Shown here: piece after piece, positions 22,611 through 34,492 of the stretch
How positions within the stretch are numbered: position 1 is the stretch's first letter
Layout: each line of letters opens with the position of its first letter
DNA from: Cryptomeria japonica
Lineage: Eukaryota; Streptophyta; Pinopsida; Cupressales; Cupressaceae
Length of the DNA stretch: 64,000 nucleotides
Assembly: GCF_030272615.1 (NCBI RefSeq)
Contig: NC_081415.1
Coordinates: 233,249,303-233,313,302, forward strand
Direction: 5' to 3'
Made by a program: the position numbers and the translations under genes
The notes under the pieces: model-generated
What the model was told of the DNA's origin: nothing
What the model saw: the letters and a program-made list of their open reading frames with translations, nothing else
Database searches by the model: none

Positions 22611-24163
22611 TTTTAGAGTTTAAATGTAATTTTTAATTTTTAATTTTTATTTATTATTTTATTTGTTACTTAGTTTTTTTTTCTAATATAAAAAAATAAA
22701 ATAAATAATATTAAAATAATTATAATGTGTTAATATATATATATAGTTCTTTAATTTTTATTTGTCAATTTAAAGATTTTTGTTATATGAATAAAGAATT
22801 TAGAATTTTGTAATTTTAGGAAAAAAAAGCAAAAAAAAAAAGCTTATAATTTTAAATTTGATATTCTTATTGGAAATATATCAGGAGTTTAATTCATATG
22901 TGAATTATTTAACTTTATTGGACAAATTACAAGATGGATTTATTAATATAGTTGTATTTCCTTGTCTTCTGGAAAAATCTATTTAATTATGTTTTTGATT
23001 GTTTAAAGAAAAGATTGCCTATAATAGGATCTTGTGTAGATGGTGTTATCAGTCAAGTTTAATTTTATTGCAATTCTGGTTGAGTTGTCATTGTGTCCTA
23101 TGTTGATATATTTGTTTGGACCCTATCGTTGGATGATTTGGGGTACCTGTTTATGTCTTCTGTTTCTAGGTTGGGTTGTTGCCTTGTGATGGTGTTTTGA
23201 CTGGTCTTGTTCTATATGCGAATGTCAAGTGTTGACTTGTGGTTGACCATAACGGGTCAGGTCTCTAGTTAGAGTATTTTTGGGCAGTGGACCTTGTATC
23301 AGTTTAAATGTGTTCAATTGGATCCATTTCTATGTAGGGATCATTGATGTAATTATTGACCGATGTGGTCGGTTGTTTATTGGTATGATTCGCCTCGGTG
23401 GCAGGAATGTAAATGATGTGGAACCTATGTACCCTTAACTAATTTAAATGAATAGAGGGATCTTGTAGTTGAGCAAACTTGGAGACGTAGCCCTCTAGGG
23501 GTGAACTCCGAGATCACTTTGGTGTTATGTGTTGCTTTTGTACTTATGTTTTCTTTTTCAGTTTTAGCATGCATGAATGGCATTATGTTAGAATGTATGA
23601 AGTGGATTAGATGAAATTAATTGTAAATGCATGTCTTTTAAATGCAGTAAATTGGATCTTGAAAGAATGTAGTTTGGAATAATGGAAAATATTTAGGAAA
23701 TTAAGTATGCATGGAAAGATCTCGTTAGCTATGGTGAAATTCAAGTGTGTTATTAATTAGATGTGTGACTTAAATTTTAATAAGAAAAATATGAACGAAA
23801 GGTATGATTAAATTGTAATTCTAATGGATGAACTTCATTTGGGTTATTTACATTTTCAATCGTAATATTAGCTATATTTTAACCTTAATGGATGTATTCA
23901 TATGTTACCTATGATTTAGTTTTAATGAAAGAAATTATTCTTTGTATAAGTATTATCTTGTCTTGAGTTAAGTTAAATTTGGAATAAAGTAACCGCATTG
24001 GGAAACTCTTTAGGTGTTAGTTGATGTCTTCCGCTATATAATTTGTTTTTTGATATCTTGTTGTATCATTAGGTTGTGTTTAACTTTAAAAAAAAAAAAA
24101 TTATTGTACTCCATTCGTGTGTTTTAGCTTAATCCCTTCGGGGTTTCCTGGCGAGGGATTACA

Positions 24164-24168
24164 GATGA
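24164..24168. repeat. Target-site duplication of solo LTR, right copy (GATGA)
   Basis: Exact copy of 20240-20244, directly after the LTR end ATTACA. Confidence 0.9.
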
Positions 24169-24221
24169 CCCCTCTCCTCTATCCTCCCTCCTCTAGTGTC
24201 AAGGTTGGACTTGTGTCTATG
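24169..24221 (-). pseudogene. Short segment of antisense PMD gene copy B between two insertions
   Basis: This 53-bp piece lies between the solo LTR and the Element 2 target duplication and would be contiguous with 20239 and 30940 before those insertions. Too short to carry recognisable protein sequence; assigned by position only. Confidence 0.35.
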
Positions 24222-24226
24222 TGGTT
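24222..24226. repeat. Target-site duplication of Element 2, left copy (TGGTT)
   Basis: TGGTT before the LTR tip TGTTAGG; the other side (30935-30939) reads TGGTC, a one-base transition difference. Confidence 0.7.
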
Positions 24227-25009
24227 TGTTAGGATTCCCAAAGATACTAAGAGGGAGGGGGGGGTGAATCAGTATCTGACTGGTAAGTGAATTTTCTTTA
24301 AATGTAACATGAAAAACATTTCAAAGTTGTGTACCGGTAAACAAAAATTAATGCACTAAATAAGAACAACAACCACAACATGAAAAGAACACCATAACAC
24401 AATATTTTTACTGAGGAAACTTGGTGTGGAAAAAACCTCGATGAGATTTGTGACCCATAATATTTGCTTATTGGCCAATAAGGGAATATTACTGTTTACA
24501 ATAGGGGCCTGCACATGCAGGAAGGCCAAGTGCCTAGAGCTCACTGCTCAGTTACAAAATGAAGTCTCATTGACTTACAAAATTGGATTATACAAATCCA
24601 ATGTCATGTACTACTTCAAGTCAACATCTACTATGCCAGATTCAGTAACAATTTAAGCTCTGCAATATACATAAACCCTTATCCCAATAATTCACACATT
24701 AGGTCTGCTACAATCTTTTCATACTTCACATCCTAAATGATCTACAATGATCTCATACATATATGAGTCATATTACAATCCATCATGTCGGCTTACAAAA
24801 GATTTTACAATTAAATACATAATACATTTATACAAAATTCCTGTCAGCCATGGTGTCGGCGATCTTCCTTTTTGGTGCCGGTGATATGAATGCCAGTGTA
24901 GAGTTTGTTGGTGCCGGTGTCTACCAGTATCCTATGATTGTAAGGTTGCCATCAATGACAATACCTTCAATCACCTACAATTTCTCATTGGAGTGTGCAT
25001 TTGCCAACA
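24227..25009 (-). repeat. Element 2 3' LTR (783 bp)
   Basis: Homologous end to end with 30151-30934. In element sense it begins TGTTGGCAAATG and ends CCTAACA. The plus-strand G-run (24257-24264, eight G) is the C-run near the element-sense 3' end. Confidence 0.9.
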
Positions 25010-25023
25010 ATCTCCCCCTTTGG
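25010..25023 (-). other. Element 2 polypurine tract
   Basis: Element sense CCAAAGGGGGAGAT adjoining the 3' LTR. Two further G5 purine tracts follow within 160 bp (25105-25114 and 25157-25170). Confidence 0.85.
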
Positions 25024-25392
25024 CATTGATGGCAACACTCATGAGAAAAATCAAAACTGTATATCCAAAAACGATTTGCCAAAATTGTCTTACCAAAACT
25101 GTGTGCTCCCCCTGAGCAGATGATGTCTTTCTCCTGATCATTTTTCTCATCTCCTACTCCCCCTTTGACATCAATGACAAAGGTTATCATTCACTATCAG
25201 TGGAGTGTGGTTCCTTCCTGGATCCTTGTAACCAATAGGTTACAATGTGAAAAAGATCTACCAATACAAAATTTTGACTGTCGCTGAACTATTTGCTATC
25301 CTTTAATGCCTCTTGTGTTCTCTGAACTATACCAATGAGTATGTGCATTTCTCTTCCGGTGTCTTAAGTCTGGGAACTAGAGCCTCAGAAAT
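25024..25392. other. Element 2 3' untranslated region
   Basis: About 370 bp between ORF2 and the polypurine tract, holding two extra purine tracts. No gene seen. Confidence 0.55.
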
Positions 25393-28300
25393 TTATTTTC
25401 TCAAAGAAATGAGGTAATCTAGTTTAGGAACAAGTTTGCATTTTAAGTTCTTTGCGTTAACCTTTATCTTTTCTTTGTTGTTTTGTAACTTCTCAATTTT
25501 CTCTTCAAGATCTGTGTTCTTCTTTTCAATTTCCAAAAATTAATCTAATGCTCCTATTAAGTTGTTAGCAATATTGTTGATTTCATCTTGTGCTTTGTTG
25601 ATCTCTAAATCTATATCTTCTATCAAAATGTTAGTTTTACAAGTATCTCTGTACAGTTTCTTGAAATCCAAAATTATTTCTCCTAGTGCTGGTAATAAGT
25701 TGTCCATTTTCTCCTTATTCTTCTTCACTAATCCCTCAAAGAATTTTTCTTTCTCCTTATCCATTCTCTCTTTAAATGTGTCTTCATTTATCTGATCATC
25801 TGTCAAAATGTTACCGGTGATGTATTTAGACAATGTGTCTAGTTGACCTAAAGAATCTTTACTTCCCATAATGCACTTGGGTGCTACCAATTTGAGAATA
25901 GGAATTGTGTCATCAATATCCTTGTAGGCTTGTGCATTACACTCAGTGATCTTCTTAATGGAATCTAATAATACCTCTGTTATGTTCGTTAGTCTGAATT
26001 CTGTCATTGAAGAACTAGATGTCTATCCAACTTTATTCACAATCTCCATGTTGTCGATTGTAGTAATGGCTTTGCTTGTTTCGACCTCTAGTAGGTCAGT
26101 TTGTGTTTGCCTTTCTACTAGCAAAGGTTTAGGCTTTTCAGCAGTTGTCGGTGGCACTATTTCTGCATGAACCTATACCTCAACCTATTTTCGTTCTTGT
26201 TTCTCAACCTATGACTCAGAGGGTTTCTTTGTGCTCTCAACTACCGGTTTCTCTCATGAAGTCTCAGTATGTACTGTCGGTTTCTTAGTATGTACCTCTG
26301 CACTATCCATTTCCGGTTTCTCTGATTGTTTCTCAGTTTTATCTACCGATGCTTCTGATGGTTTCCTAGTGGTGTCCTTTGTCAGTTCCTCTGTCTGAGT
26401 AGGTTTTTCTATGCTTATATTTGCAGTATCACTAACCCCAATCTCAACATCTGTAGCCAGTGACCTAGTAGTCACATCTTTCTTCTTATCCTCAAAGGTC
26501 TCTTTGTCCACCACAATGTTTACCTCTTGGGTGTCTATATTCATAGTGTACAAAATTTCAGACTTAGGATTTGTATCCTCATGAGGAGTCTTCATACTCT
26601 CTGTAGCCATTTGATTGTCAGTAGTATGTGCCGGTGGAGTATCAGAAAGAGGTGGGGGTAAGTTATTAGTTATCTTAAGGTTCAGAGGTCCACCTACCTT
26701 ACCTTTTCCCTTTTCCTTGTCCTTTTGATATACTCTGGTAGTCTTATGTCTTTTGAGTTCTTCTTGTTTCTCCTTTTCAACAAAGAATATATCCCATTGA
26801 TCCACAGTCTCTTCAGAAATTTCATTCATTCTTCCTGCCATAAGTGCAACATGCCGGTGACCAGTTGAAAATACTGTCCGGTTGGCCTCACTGATTAATT
26901 GATCTATCTCTTCAGATGAGTTCACTAGGTGAATTGCAAGAAATTTTTCAATTTTTATCTTTTTATCTAACTCAACAATAGCTACCCTTCTATCTTCTAG
27001 TCTCCTATATAAATCAGTAGGTATTTCATCAACAATCTCCATCAAAAATTTCTTGTATATGTCCACGTGTAAAATTACACTATTCTCTATGATCTCTTTA
27101 TCATCAACAGACAATGTGTTATACAACTTGCTAATGTTTTTTAACTTTCCATCTTCTATTATTTCACTTAAAAGTTTATCCAGTGGAGCAATAACCTGTT
27201 TTACCTTCTTTTTCTTGGGAGTCAACTTCTTAACTGGAGGCCTAACTGCCTATTGCTTTTGTCTTGTTCTTCTAGGTGTGGGTGAGGGTACTGTGAGGGT
27301 TTTCATTTCCTTTCTACTCTTTTGAATACTGTCGGTATATCATTTTCAGAAGAAGTTGCAACCGGTGAAAGATGAGCTTCCGATTGAAGTCCTTCCAACT
27401 CACTTTCCTTGATACCAGTTTGCCTCAATACATCTTCCTTAATATCTTTAGCTTGTCTAGTTCCCTTCCTCATTGTTTGTTCAACTTTCTTAACTCTTTT
27501 CTTAGATTGGATGCCACTCTCAATTGTTTCTGCATTTCCAAAAATTTTCTCAGATGGTTCCTTTAGTGCTTCAAAGAGGGATTTTGCATAAGTTTCAATG
27601 ATGTTATCATCTATTTCATATCCCATTTCAGTTACCCAGATAGTCCTAGGGACAACTGCCTCGGTCTAGATTTAATCCTTTTTAATTACAAAACATATTT
27701 CCTTTTGGTATTTATGTACAATTCCCTGAGACAACCTTATTCTTGTCTTCATTCGAGCCTTCAGTGCTTGAAAATGTTCATTTATATTTTTCTCTCTATT
27801 TTCTCCCATGTTGTTTAATGTGTCCAATAGTTGTTTTCCTACCGGTATATCAAAGACAAAATCTTTTCTACCAATACCAGGTACTTCCTTAGTAATGTAC
27901 AACATCAAACATACAAGAAATTTCCAAATCTGAAAGTTCCTTTCTTATCTCCTTTGATCTTCTTCAGATTGTTTATCAATTCATCTTTAAGCCATTCATA
28001 GATGTCAATCTTAGCATTGTTGTTCACTAAGTCATAAGCACTTTTAATACACAAGCTAGATACTGAGTTTAACCTATTAGCATGTGTGGCTTTATAGCCA
28101 AGGATCATACTGACAAATCTAACATTTATGTCCTTTACATCATTGACTCTAAGTGATCTCTTGTCAAATATTGCGTCAGTTAGGTCCATTACTATGTCAT
28201 TAGAGACCTTTTTTGTTCTGTCAGGCCTGCTACCGGTGAAAGGTGTTACTTCCTTAACCGCTTCTTTGGTGATCTTATGAATTGATTCCAACCAAAAGAA

Positions 28301-28666
28301 TTCACCATGCACTCTACTTAGCACAATCCTTATAACATCCTTGGGAAAATTTGGGATACTAAGGATTTCAGTAAAACCTAGGGTTTCCACTATCTTATGT
28401 TCTGGTTTGATATTTCTAGATTCATCACATAAAACAGTCCTATACATGTTCTTGATTTCATCATCTCCTAATTCCTCTATATGACAGTGTATTTATATCC
28501 TAGGATCTTCAGCATATACTACTCCCTTAGCAATTTGAGAGAATGCACCTAAGGTATCATCTTTCTTTGCTATTTCGGGAACAAGTTTGAATACAGGTCT
28601 AGGATGCTTGATAACCTCAGTCATAGTAGGGTTTGCTATAAATTCAGGAATAGAGGAGGATGCCAT
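25393..28666 (-). pseudogene. Element 2 ORF2, unknown retroelement protein
   Basis: Can be followed from ATG at 28666-28664 (MASSSIPEFIANPT) to TAA at 25395-25393, with frame changes near 27900 and 27300 and several stops. It shares blocks with Elements 1 and 3: LSRVHGEFFWLESIHKIT, then ILGYKATHANRLNSV, then GTFRFGNFL. A 323-residue open part (27225-26254) starts MTPKKKKVKQ and ends in a Thr/Glu/Pro/Lys-rich tail. The C-terminal part (26007-25393) is coiled-coil-like, ending KKNTDLEEKIEKLQNNKEK. Function unknown; I cannot match it to a named family. Confidence 0.75.
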
Positions 28667-28967
28667 GATTATAAATACCTCAATCTACCTTTAGGTATGT
28701 GTGCTTGAATGACTTGCTTCCTTCTCGCTATGGATGCCCTTGCTCAAAAATTTTGCGCTCTCGGAGATTTGAATGCTCGGTGAATTAAAAAGGAGCCAAA
28801 ACACTTACTTTATAATGTTATTTTCTCCAACTACTGCATTTAATGCTTGTCGGTTAAGTCAAACTTAACTCATCTACTAGTAAAGAAGTAATTCAACTTC
28901 TCACCATCAATTGAGGGTATATTAGCATGTTTTTCAATTTTTTGCCAAACCCCCAAAGGATTTTCCT
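28667..28967. other. Element 2 spacer between ORF1 and ORF2
   Basis: About 300 bp, AT-rich, no gene seen. Confidence 0.5.
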
Positions 28968-30107
28968 TCAGTTAGATGAAGAGTCTCTTGCCGATGGAGT
29001 GTCACTCTGTTCTGCTAGTGGAGGAGTATTCCCATCAACATTCTGATCTGACTTTCTGATCCATTGTTTTGAGAATTCTTTCTTTACCTCTTCAACTTTT
29101 TCTTTACCTTTCAAGTTGGGTCCTTTGTTATTTGTCAGTGATGCCTTACTTCTATAAAATTTAGCAATATGTCCAATCTTGTTACAAGCATAACAAGTCA
29201 CATTGTTTTTCTGAATAGCTTTCCCATATCCTATGCCAGTATGTGTTCTCCATTGATTAGATAAGTGTCCAAATATTCCACAAACATAACATCTTACATT
29301 CATTTTGTAATTTTCTGAATTATGACCAACTTTGTTGCATTTAGAACATTGACCGGTGGGTGAATTAGTGTTTTGATAGTTTCTAGATCTACATTGATTT
29401 GCTCTATGACCATACTTGTTACAGTTAAAGTATTTCCCATTAAATTTGTAAGAATTGGGTTGTCTTACCAGTTTGCTATGATCATGTTTGTTTGCAGTAC
29501 CAACACTTTCACCAGCTTCAAAGCCAAGGCCATTTGTATTACCATTAGGTTTCTGATTTTTCAGCATGTCATCAAGTTCCTCTGAACTTTTCTTGAATTT
29601 CTCCTTGTGTTGATTTGCAGTAGCCAATTCATTTTCCAAGAAGTCCTTCTATCTCATGAGTTCAGTTTTATCATGTTCTAAGTGAATTAGATCTGTCTTT
29701 AGCATATCATTCTCATGATCGAGTCTTAGATTTTCATTTGTAGCATCATTGATTCTTCTAGTCAATTCATCTTCATTCTTCTTTCTATCTTCAATTTCTT
29801 TGAAAAATCTCATAGTCACATCCTTCATCTCATTCTTTGTTGTACTGATTTCTTGTCTTAGCTTGTTTACCAGATCATTGAGAGTTTCCTTTTCATCATT
29901 GTCATTCTACATCTTTTCACAAAGTTCTCTTCTCTTATTCCTTGCAATAGTGAAATTTTCTTGAAGTCCTTGAATGATATCCCGTGCAGCCTTTAGATCA
30001 TCTTCAAGTTTGATATTCTTCAACTTTTCTGCATCATAGTCTGAAAGAGTTGTTTCCAATTGCTTTCTCAAGTTTCCATCTCTACCGGTGTCAAGATCTT
30101 CCTCAAG
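28968..30107 (-). pseudogene. Element 2 ORF1: coiled-coil, multi-zinc-knuckle gag-like protein
   Basis: The frame starts near LEEDLDTGRDGN without a visible Met. It continues through a long coiled coil, interrupted by two TAG codons at or near 29909 and 29650, to four knuckles: YFNCNKYGHRANQC, CSKCNKVGHNSENY, CYVCGIFGHLSNQW and CYACNKIGHIAKFY. Every knuckle has lost one Cys ligand, three of the four by change to Tyr. The junction motif NTNGLGFEAGE matches NTNGLSYSGHEEGE of Element 1, confirming homology. The expected role is RNA packaging, but this copy is probably dead. Confidence 0.78.
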
Positions 30108-30136
30108 CTATTAGGCTTTTGAAAATAGAGGACCAA

Positions 30137-30148
30137 GCTTTGATACCA
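30137..30148 (-). other. Element 2 primer-binding site (initiator Met-tRNA)
   Basis: Element sense TGGTATCAAAGC, one base different from the canonical TGGTATCAGAGC of the other elements. Confidence 0.8.
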
Positions 30149-30150
30149 AT

Positions 30151-30934
30151 TCGTAGGATTCCCAAAGATATTGAGAGGGGGGGGGGGGGGTGAATCAGTA
30201 TCTAACCGGTAAGTGAATTTTCTTTACTTGTAACATGAAAAACATTTCAAAACTGTGTACCGGTAAACAAAAATTAATGCAGTAAATAAGAACAACAACC
30301 ACAACATGAAAAGCACACCATAACACAATATTTTTAACAAGGAAACCCGGTGTGGGAAAAACCTCGGTGGGATTTGTGACCCACAATATTCGCTTACTGG
30401 CCAATAAGGGAATATTACTATTTACAATAGGGGCCTGCACATGTAGGAAGGCCAAGTGACTAGAGCTCACTGCTCAGTTACAAAATGAAGTCTCACTGAC
30501 TTACAAAATTGGATTATATAAATCCAATGTCATGTACCACTTCAGATCAACATCTACTATGCTAGATTTAGTACCAGTTTAAGCTCTGCAATACACATAA
30601 ACCCTTATCCCAATAATTCGCACATTAGGTCTGCTACAATCTTTTCATACTTTACATCCTAAATGATCTACAATGATCTCATACATATATGAGTCATATT
30701 ACAATCTGTCATCTCGACTTACAAAAGATTTTACAATTAAATACAAAATACATTTATGCAAAACTCTTGTCGGCCATGGTGTCGATGATCTTCCTTTTAG
30801 TGTTGGTGATCTGAATGCCGGCATAGAGCCTATTGGTGTCAGTGTCTGCAGGTATCCTATGATTGCAAGGTTTCCATCAATGACAATACCTTCAATCACC
30901 TACAATTTCTCATTGGAGTGTGCATTTGCCAACA
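30151..30934 (-). repeat. Element 2 5' LTR (784 bp)
   Basis: Pairs with 24227-25009. The plus-strand tip reads TCGTAGG where the mate has TGTTAGG, so the terminal dinucleotide is mutated. The G-run is expanded to 14 (30177-30190). Confidence 0.88.
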
Positions 30935-30939
30935 TGGTC
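30935..30939. repeat. Target-site duplication of Element 2, right copy (TGGTC)
   Basis: TGGTC after the LTR end AACA, against TGGTT on the left (24222-24226). Confidence 0.65.
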
Positions 30940-32290
30940 TGCCTCTAACCCTAACCCTGTGTCAGTGCTTGTGTTAGTGGTTATGCACCATCATCTATGT
31001 CCATGGCCTTGGCATCCCCTCCTCCTATCATTCACCTCTCTCTTTTGGTTGGTGTTGTTGGTATGCCTCTCACCCTCCTCAAAACTGTGGCTGTTGCTGC
31101 CACTACTCTCCCCAGGCTGGATGATATGCGTCAATTCTAACATCCATCACCCATTCCACCCTCTACCGTGTACCCAGAGGTTTGAACCTTGCTCTCCTAA
31201 TTGGTACTAGCCTATTCTTTTCCCACCATGTTGTGTATGCAACTATGAATCCAAGATCAACCACTCCTACTTGAGGGTGCCATGTTGTACGTGGAAGCCA
31301 TATCTACTGATCTATCAAAGCCTACCTATCCCCCAAAAGTGGCCCAAACTCTACAACCTGCTCTCTAGTAATTCGCTTGAATATATGTAGAGCCTCTAGT
31401 ATGTCTTTTACAAATATAAACTAATGTCTGACCCTATCAAGTCTATACCTCTCAGTGACATACTCCCATCGACCAATAATGTACATAGGGGTAATAACCT
31501 ATGGCACATACTGAAGATCCTTTGGCTAGCCTGTCATGCCCATTAATGGGTTCCATGTAATCTGTGTTGCATCTAGTCTATCAAAAACAACCCTCTAGTG
31601 GTCAAAATCCTCTATCTCCTCATAATGTAATCCATCTATATAGCTATATACAACATGTAAATCTTCTACTCTATCTGATCTACCTATTGGCTGGGTAATT
31701 GGAATGTGATCCCATGCCCATACCTATAGTAGAGTCACATATCTAAAACTATAGCTACTATGATAACATATGTCATGAAGCTCTATATATAGCTCCACTA
31801 AAACCAAAGAGCCCAAGGCCATTGGTCAATCTCCATCCATTGTGTCTATGCAAACCTAGATCATACCCAACAAAATTGATCGAGCACCTTTGTTTAGCAA
31901 AATGAAGCCATTGACCAATGCACACACAAAAAAGTAGATCTGCCTACCATAATTCCTATTCCAATGATAGCTTCCTGTGTTGTATCTCCATGCTAGTGCT
32001 GACCAAGCTCTGGATGGTGTTTTCTAGAGGGCATTGTGATCACTCACACTCTTCTAATTAGTAGCCTCAAAATGTGGTATACATCCTCATTGATAACTAC
32101 CATCTCCCCTAAAAGTAGATGGAAAGTATCTTTGTTTCTCCTCCACCTCTTTGCTTAGGTTGTCAGCATTGCCATATGTGATCTAATATGAAACATGCAT
32201 GCTATGTTCCCCAACCCAATTGCATCAATAAACATCCACTCCAAAGGTTTGAACTTCTCTGCCACTCATAGTACTGATGATCATTTCTCT
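30940..32290 (-). pseudogene. Antisense PMD gene copy B, N-terminal domain
   Basis: On the minus strand near 32135-32050 the sequence encodes RWRRNKDTFHLLLGEMVVIN and then EDVYHILRLLIRR, the hallmark of the plant mobile domain. Near 31745-31690 it encodes VWAWDHIPITQP, equivalent to TWAWEHISISRL of copy A. Later, WWEKNRLVPIRRARFKPLG lies near 31240-31170. Stops and frameshifts are frequent. It is antisense to Gypsy B gag-pol and 3' of it, the same arrangement as copy A. The distal coiled-coil part lies beyond two insertions at 19700-20239. Confidence 0.7.
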
Positions 32291-33911
32291 TGGCTAACCA
32301 GGACGTCTATTCTCCACTGCACTCAAGTAAATTAACATGTCATATATTTCTTCCACATCTATTCATTTTATTCTTGGTTCCTAGGCCCTCACTTTTCTTC
32401 TATTTTCTATCAATCCCACCATTTTTGGCAATTGTTAGCCTATGTAAATATAATATTTCTATCCTACCTAGTATTTTTTCTAGGGCAAGAATGTTATCTT
32501 GATATCCTAAGCCTTTTCTCCCCTTCTTGGATTCTGGGAATATATTCTTATAGGAATGCATTCTCGCTATCCTATTGTGTGAACCTGCTAATGCAGGATT
32601 GTATTCCTAAGCCATTTTAATTCTACCCTATCACTACTGAATCCCACTCTTGTGTGTGAGTGGTAAGAAAATATTCTTTCTACTTTGGCACACATTCCCA
32701 TGGGACATGAACCCATAAGAATGTTGCTTTTCCCACTTCTAAGCCTATTAAATGCATAAAAATGACAAACAATGTTTTCATTTCTTGAACATACCTAGCG
32801 ATCAGGTTGTCAAACTCGCCTAATTCTTGCCACAACATCCATGCAATGCCTCAGAGTCTCTCTAGCCATCATCTCGTTCACTACTCTCAATGCTCTAGAA
32901 TGTGCTAATAAAATATAAAGGGTTCTCAAATCTCCCCAATTTCTCTCTTGTGTGGGGTAAACGTGAATAGTAAAGTTTAAAATTTGTTAATATAGGACCA
33001 TCTGAAGCCCTATTTTCCACTGTCTCGGGCCCTTTGGGACCATTTTTCTCCTCATTTCTTCTTATGTTCTCTATTTTGAGTGTCGTCTTCACCTATATTA
33101 CCCCTCATTTTTGCTAAGTTGAAATCCTCCTTTTAAGTCAATAAGCCTCTTATTCATCCCATGCATTAAGTCCCTCAGTTCCAAATTTACTCGATCGACT
33201 GATCAACCTTTTTCCAAGTGTCAAATCTCAATTATGTCCAAAGTGGCTCCACCTTGTTTTATCAGATTATCGCTATGTAATGGAAGCTTAACTTACTAAA
33301 TTTTGTTGTCATTAAGTCTTGTTCCACCTCATACTCGATCCTCGATAGTATTGCGTTAGTGGGTCCCTCGTGAGTCTCATATCGGCCGATTGCACTTTAG
33401 GTACTTTTCAACACACACTTCTCTTGTTTGACAGTTCTTAAAGAGAGTGATGATCTGATATGGTAGTGAGTCTCATGACTAAAAACTACATGGTGATGTC
33501 AGCATGGAATCAACTTGTAACATGCATTAGGTAGAGCATTAATTAAAAGTCTCTTTTCAAATATCAAGGCGGTATGAAAAGCCATTGAAATGCATGAATA
33601 AATTACTCTAGGCATGCATAGGTATGTCACCTTTTCTCTTGTCATTTGTATTCAAAATTTCTAGTGAACACAAAGGAATTTCTAGTGAACACAAAGGAGT
33701 GTTCAAGAAAAATCATAGAACTAGGTTTGAGGAGAAAAGTTTTCCTTGTTCGAATTGTTGAAATTTCCAGTTTTCTTGTTGATAAGATAGAGGAAGTGTG
33801 TTAATCTAACATTCATGAACCTCTGTTCTTCTCATAGTTCCTCCCTATTTTATTCCAATTATAGTTTTCATCCTTTATTAGAAACCCTAACTTTTTTCCT
33901 CCCAATTTCTA
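32291..33911. other. Noncoding stretch between PMD copy B and the unknown ORF
   Basis: About 1.6 kb with no supportable gene. Minus-strand TATA-like sequence near 32910 (TTTATATTTT) could be the antisense PMD promoter. A 21-bp direct tandem repeat lies at 33656-33676 and 33677-33697. The last few hundred bases are the leader of the ORF starting at 33912. I found no convincing Gypsy B 3' LTR here. Confidence 0.45.
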
Positions 33912-34138
33912 TGGCACTCAAAAGAAGTCAACCAATTGATAATAAGCTAGACTTCATTAAAGACATATAAATAGGGCCATTTGGACTGCATGATATCCGA
34001 AGGTTGTACAACACAGAAAGATCTTTCATTGCTCATAAATTTGTAGAGTCCACTTTGCCTCAAGTTGACTGTTACCCACATGTTTTTGCATGACCAAAAT
34101 TAATATTCACTTGCATGCAACATTATCATCTTGATTCC
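33912..34138 (+). pseudogene. Unknown long ORF, segment 1 of 3 (N-terminus)
   Basis: Starts MALKRSQPIDNKLDFIKDI and, after a stop, continues IGPFGLHDIRRLYNTERSF and FVESTLPQVDCYPHVFA. The frame reaches the Element 6 insertion at a Asp-Ser codon pair and resumes in the same frame at 42039, reading YEIQGTNQIVIAKID. I do not recognise the family. It may be a retroelement passenger ORF or a decayed host gene. Two in-frame stops are already present in this segment. Confidence 0.6.
34134..34138. repeat. Target-site duplication of Element 6, left copy (ATTCC)
   Basis: ATTCC directly before TGTAGCG, repeated exactly at 42034-42038. Confidence 0.93.
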
Positions 34139-34492
34139 TGTAGCGTCCTAAAATTGCGACACTTGCAATTTTGATTGCATTTGGGTCTTCACGATGGTGA
34201 CGCAACACTAAACCTGAATGGAGACCCCGAAACTTGTTCATGACATCAAAAACTGCATTTTTCCAGCACCCTGCTTGATCCCTCCTTGCACCCTGCTGTC
34301 CCGGGAGGTGGGACCAGAGCACCCAGCGCCCTGGTCCCCCAGGACCATGGCGCCCAGTGCCCTGGTCCCTGGCCCTATTTTTGGGCCCGATCTCCTATGG
34401 GACTTCGGGTCTTTTTGTTTGCAATTTGGAAAATAACATTTCCTGGTCGGCCTAAGGTCGGGAAAATCAGTCTTTTAACCCTAATTGGCAAG

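Larger units (their letters stand above)
20245..24163 (+). mobile_element. Solo giant LTR (3919 bp)
   Basis: Begins TGTAATACCC and ends GGGATTACA, with complementary TGTAAT/ATTACA tips and an exact GATGA duplication on both sides. There is no internal coding region, primer site or polypurine tract, so it is most simply a solo LTR left by recombination between two LTRs. At 3.9 kb it is unusually long, in the range of the largest plant Gypsy LTRs. The body is very AT-rich, with (TA)n runs at about 20463-20489, 22251-22272 and 22362-22383, a 35-bp inverted repeat and a GC-rich minisatellite. Strand is arbitrary. No ORF in it is credible. Confidence 0.85.
24227..30934 (-). mobile_element. Element 2: non-autonomous Copia-type LTR retrotransposon
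   Basis: A 6.7-kb element in minus orientation with LTRs of 783 and 784 bp, a near-exact target duplication (TGGTT/TGGTC), a primer-binding site and a polypurine tract. The interior encodes a coiled-coil/zinc-knuckle ORF1 and an ORF2 homologous to those of Elements 1 and 3, and again no pol enzymes. Both ORFs carry stops, and ORF2 also has frameshifts. It inserted into the antisense PMD gene of Gypsy B. Confidence 0.9.
11881..32290 (+). mobile_element. Gypsy B: decayed Tat-type Ty3/Gypsy element with antisense PMD gene (interrupted)
   Basis: Plus-strand remnants appear in canonical order: gag zinc finger, protease, reverse transcriptase, RNase H, a second archaeal-type RNase H, then integrase (12000-17520). 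They are followed by CAT-rich noncoding DNA and an antisense PMD gene (32290 down to about 19700). The dual RNase H is diagnostic of the plant Tat lineage. The 5' LTR, primer site and gag N-terminus are missing. A solo LTR (20245-24163) and Element 2 (24227-30934) lie inside it. The right boundary is not determined; I stop at the start of the antisense gene. Confidence 0.7.

Noticed and set aside
30940-30958. TAACCCTAACCC resembling telomere repeats
   Set aside because: Only two units, not the plant CCCTAAA form, and inside the antisense PMD remnant.
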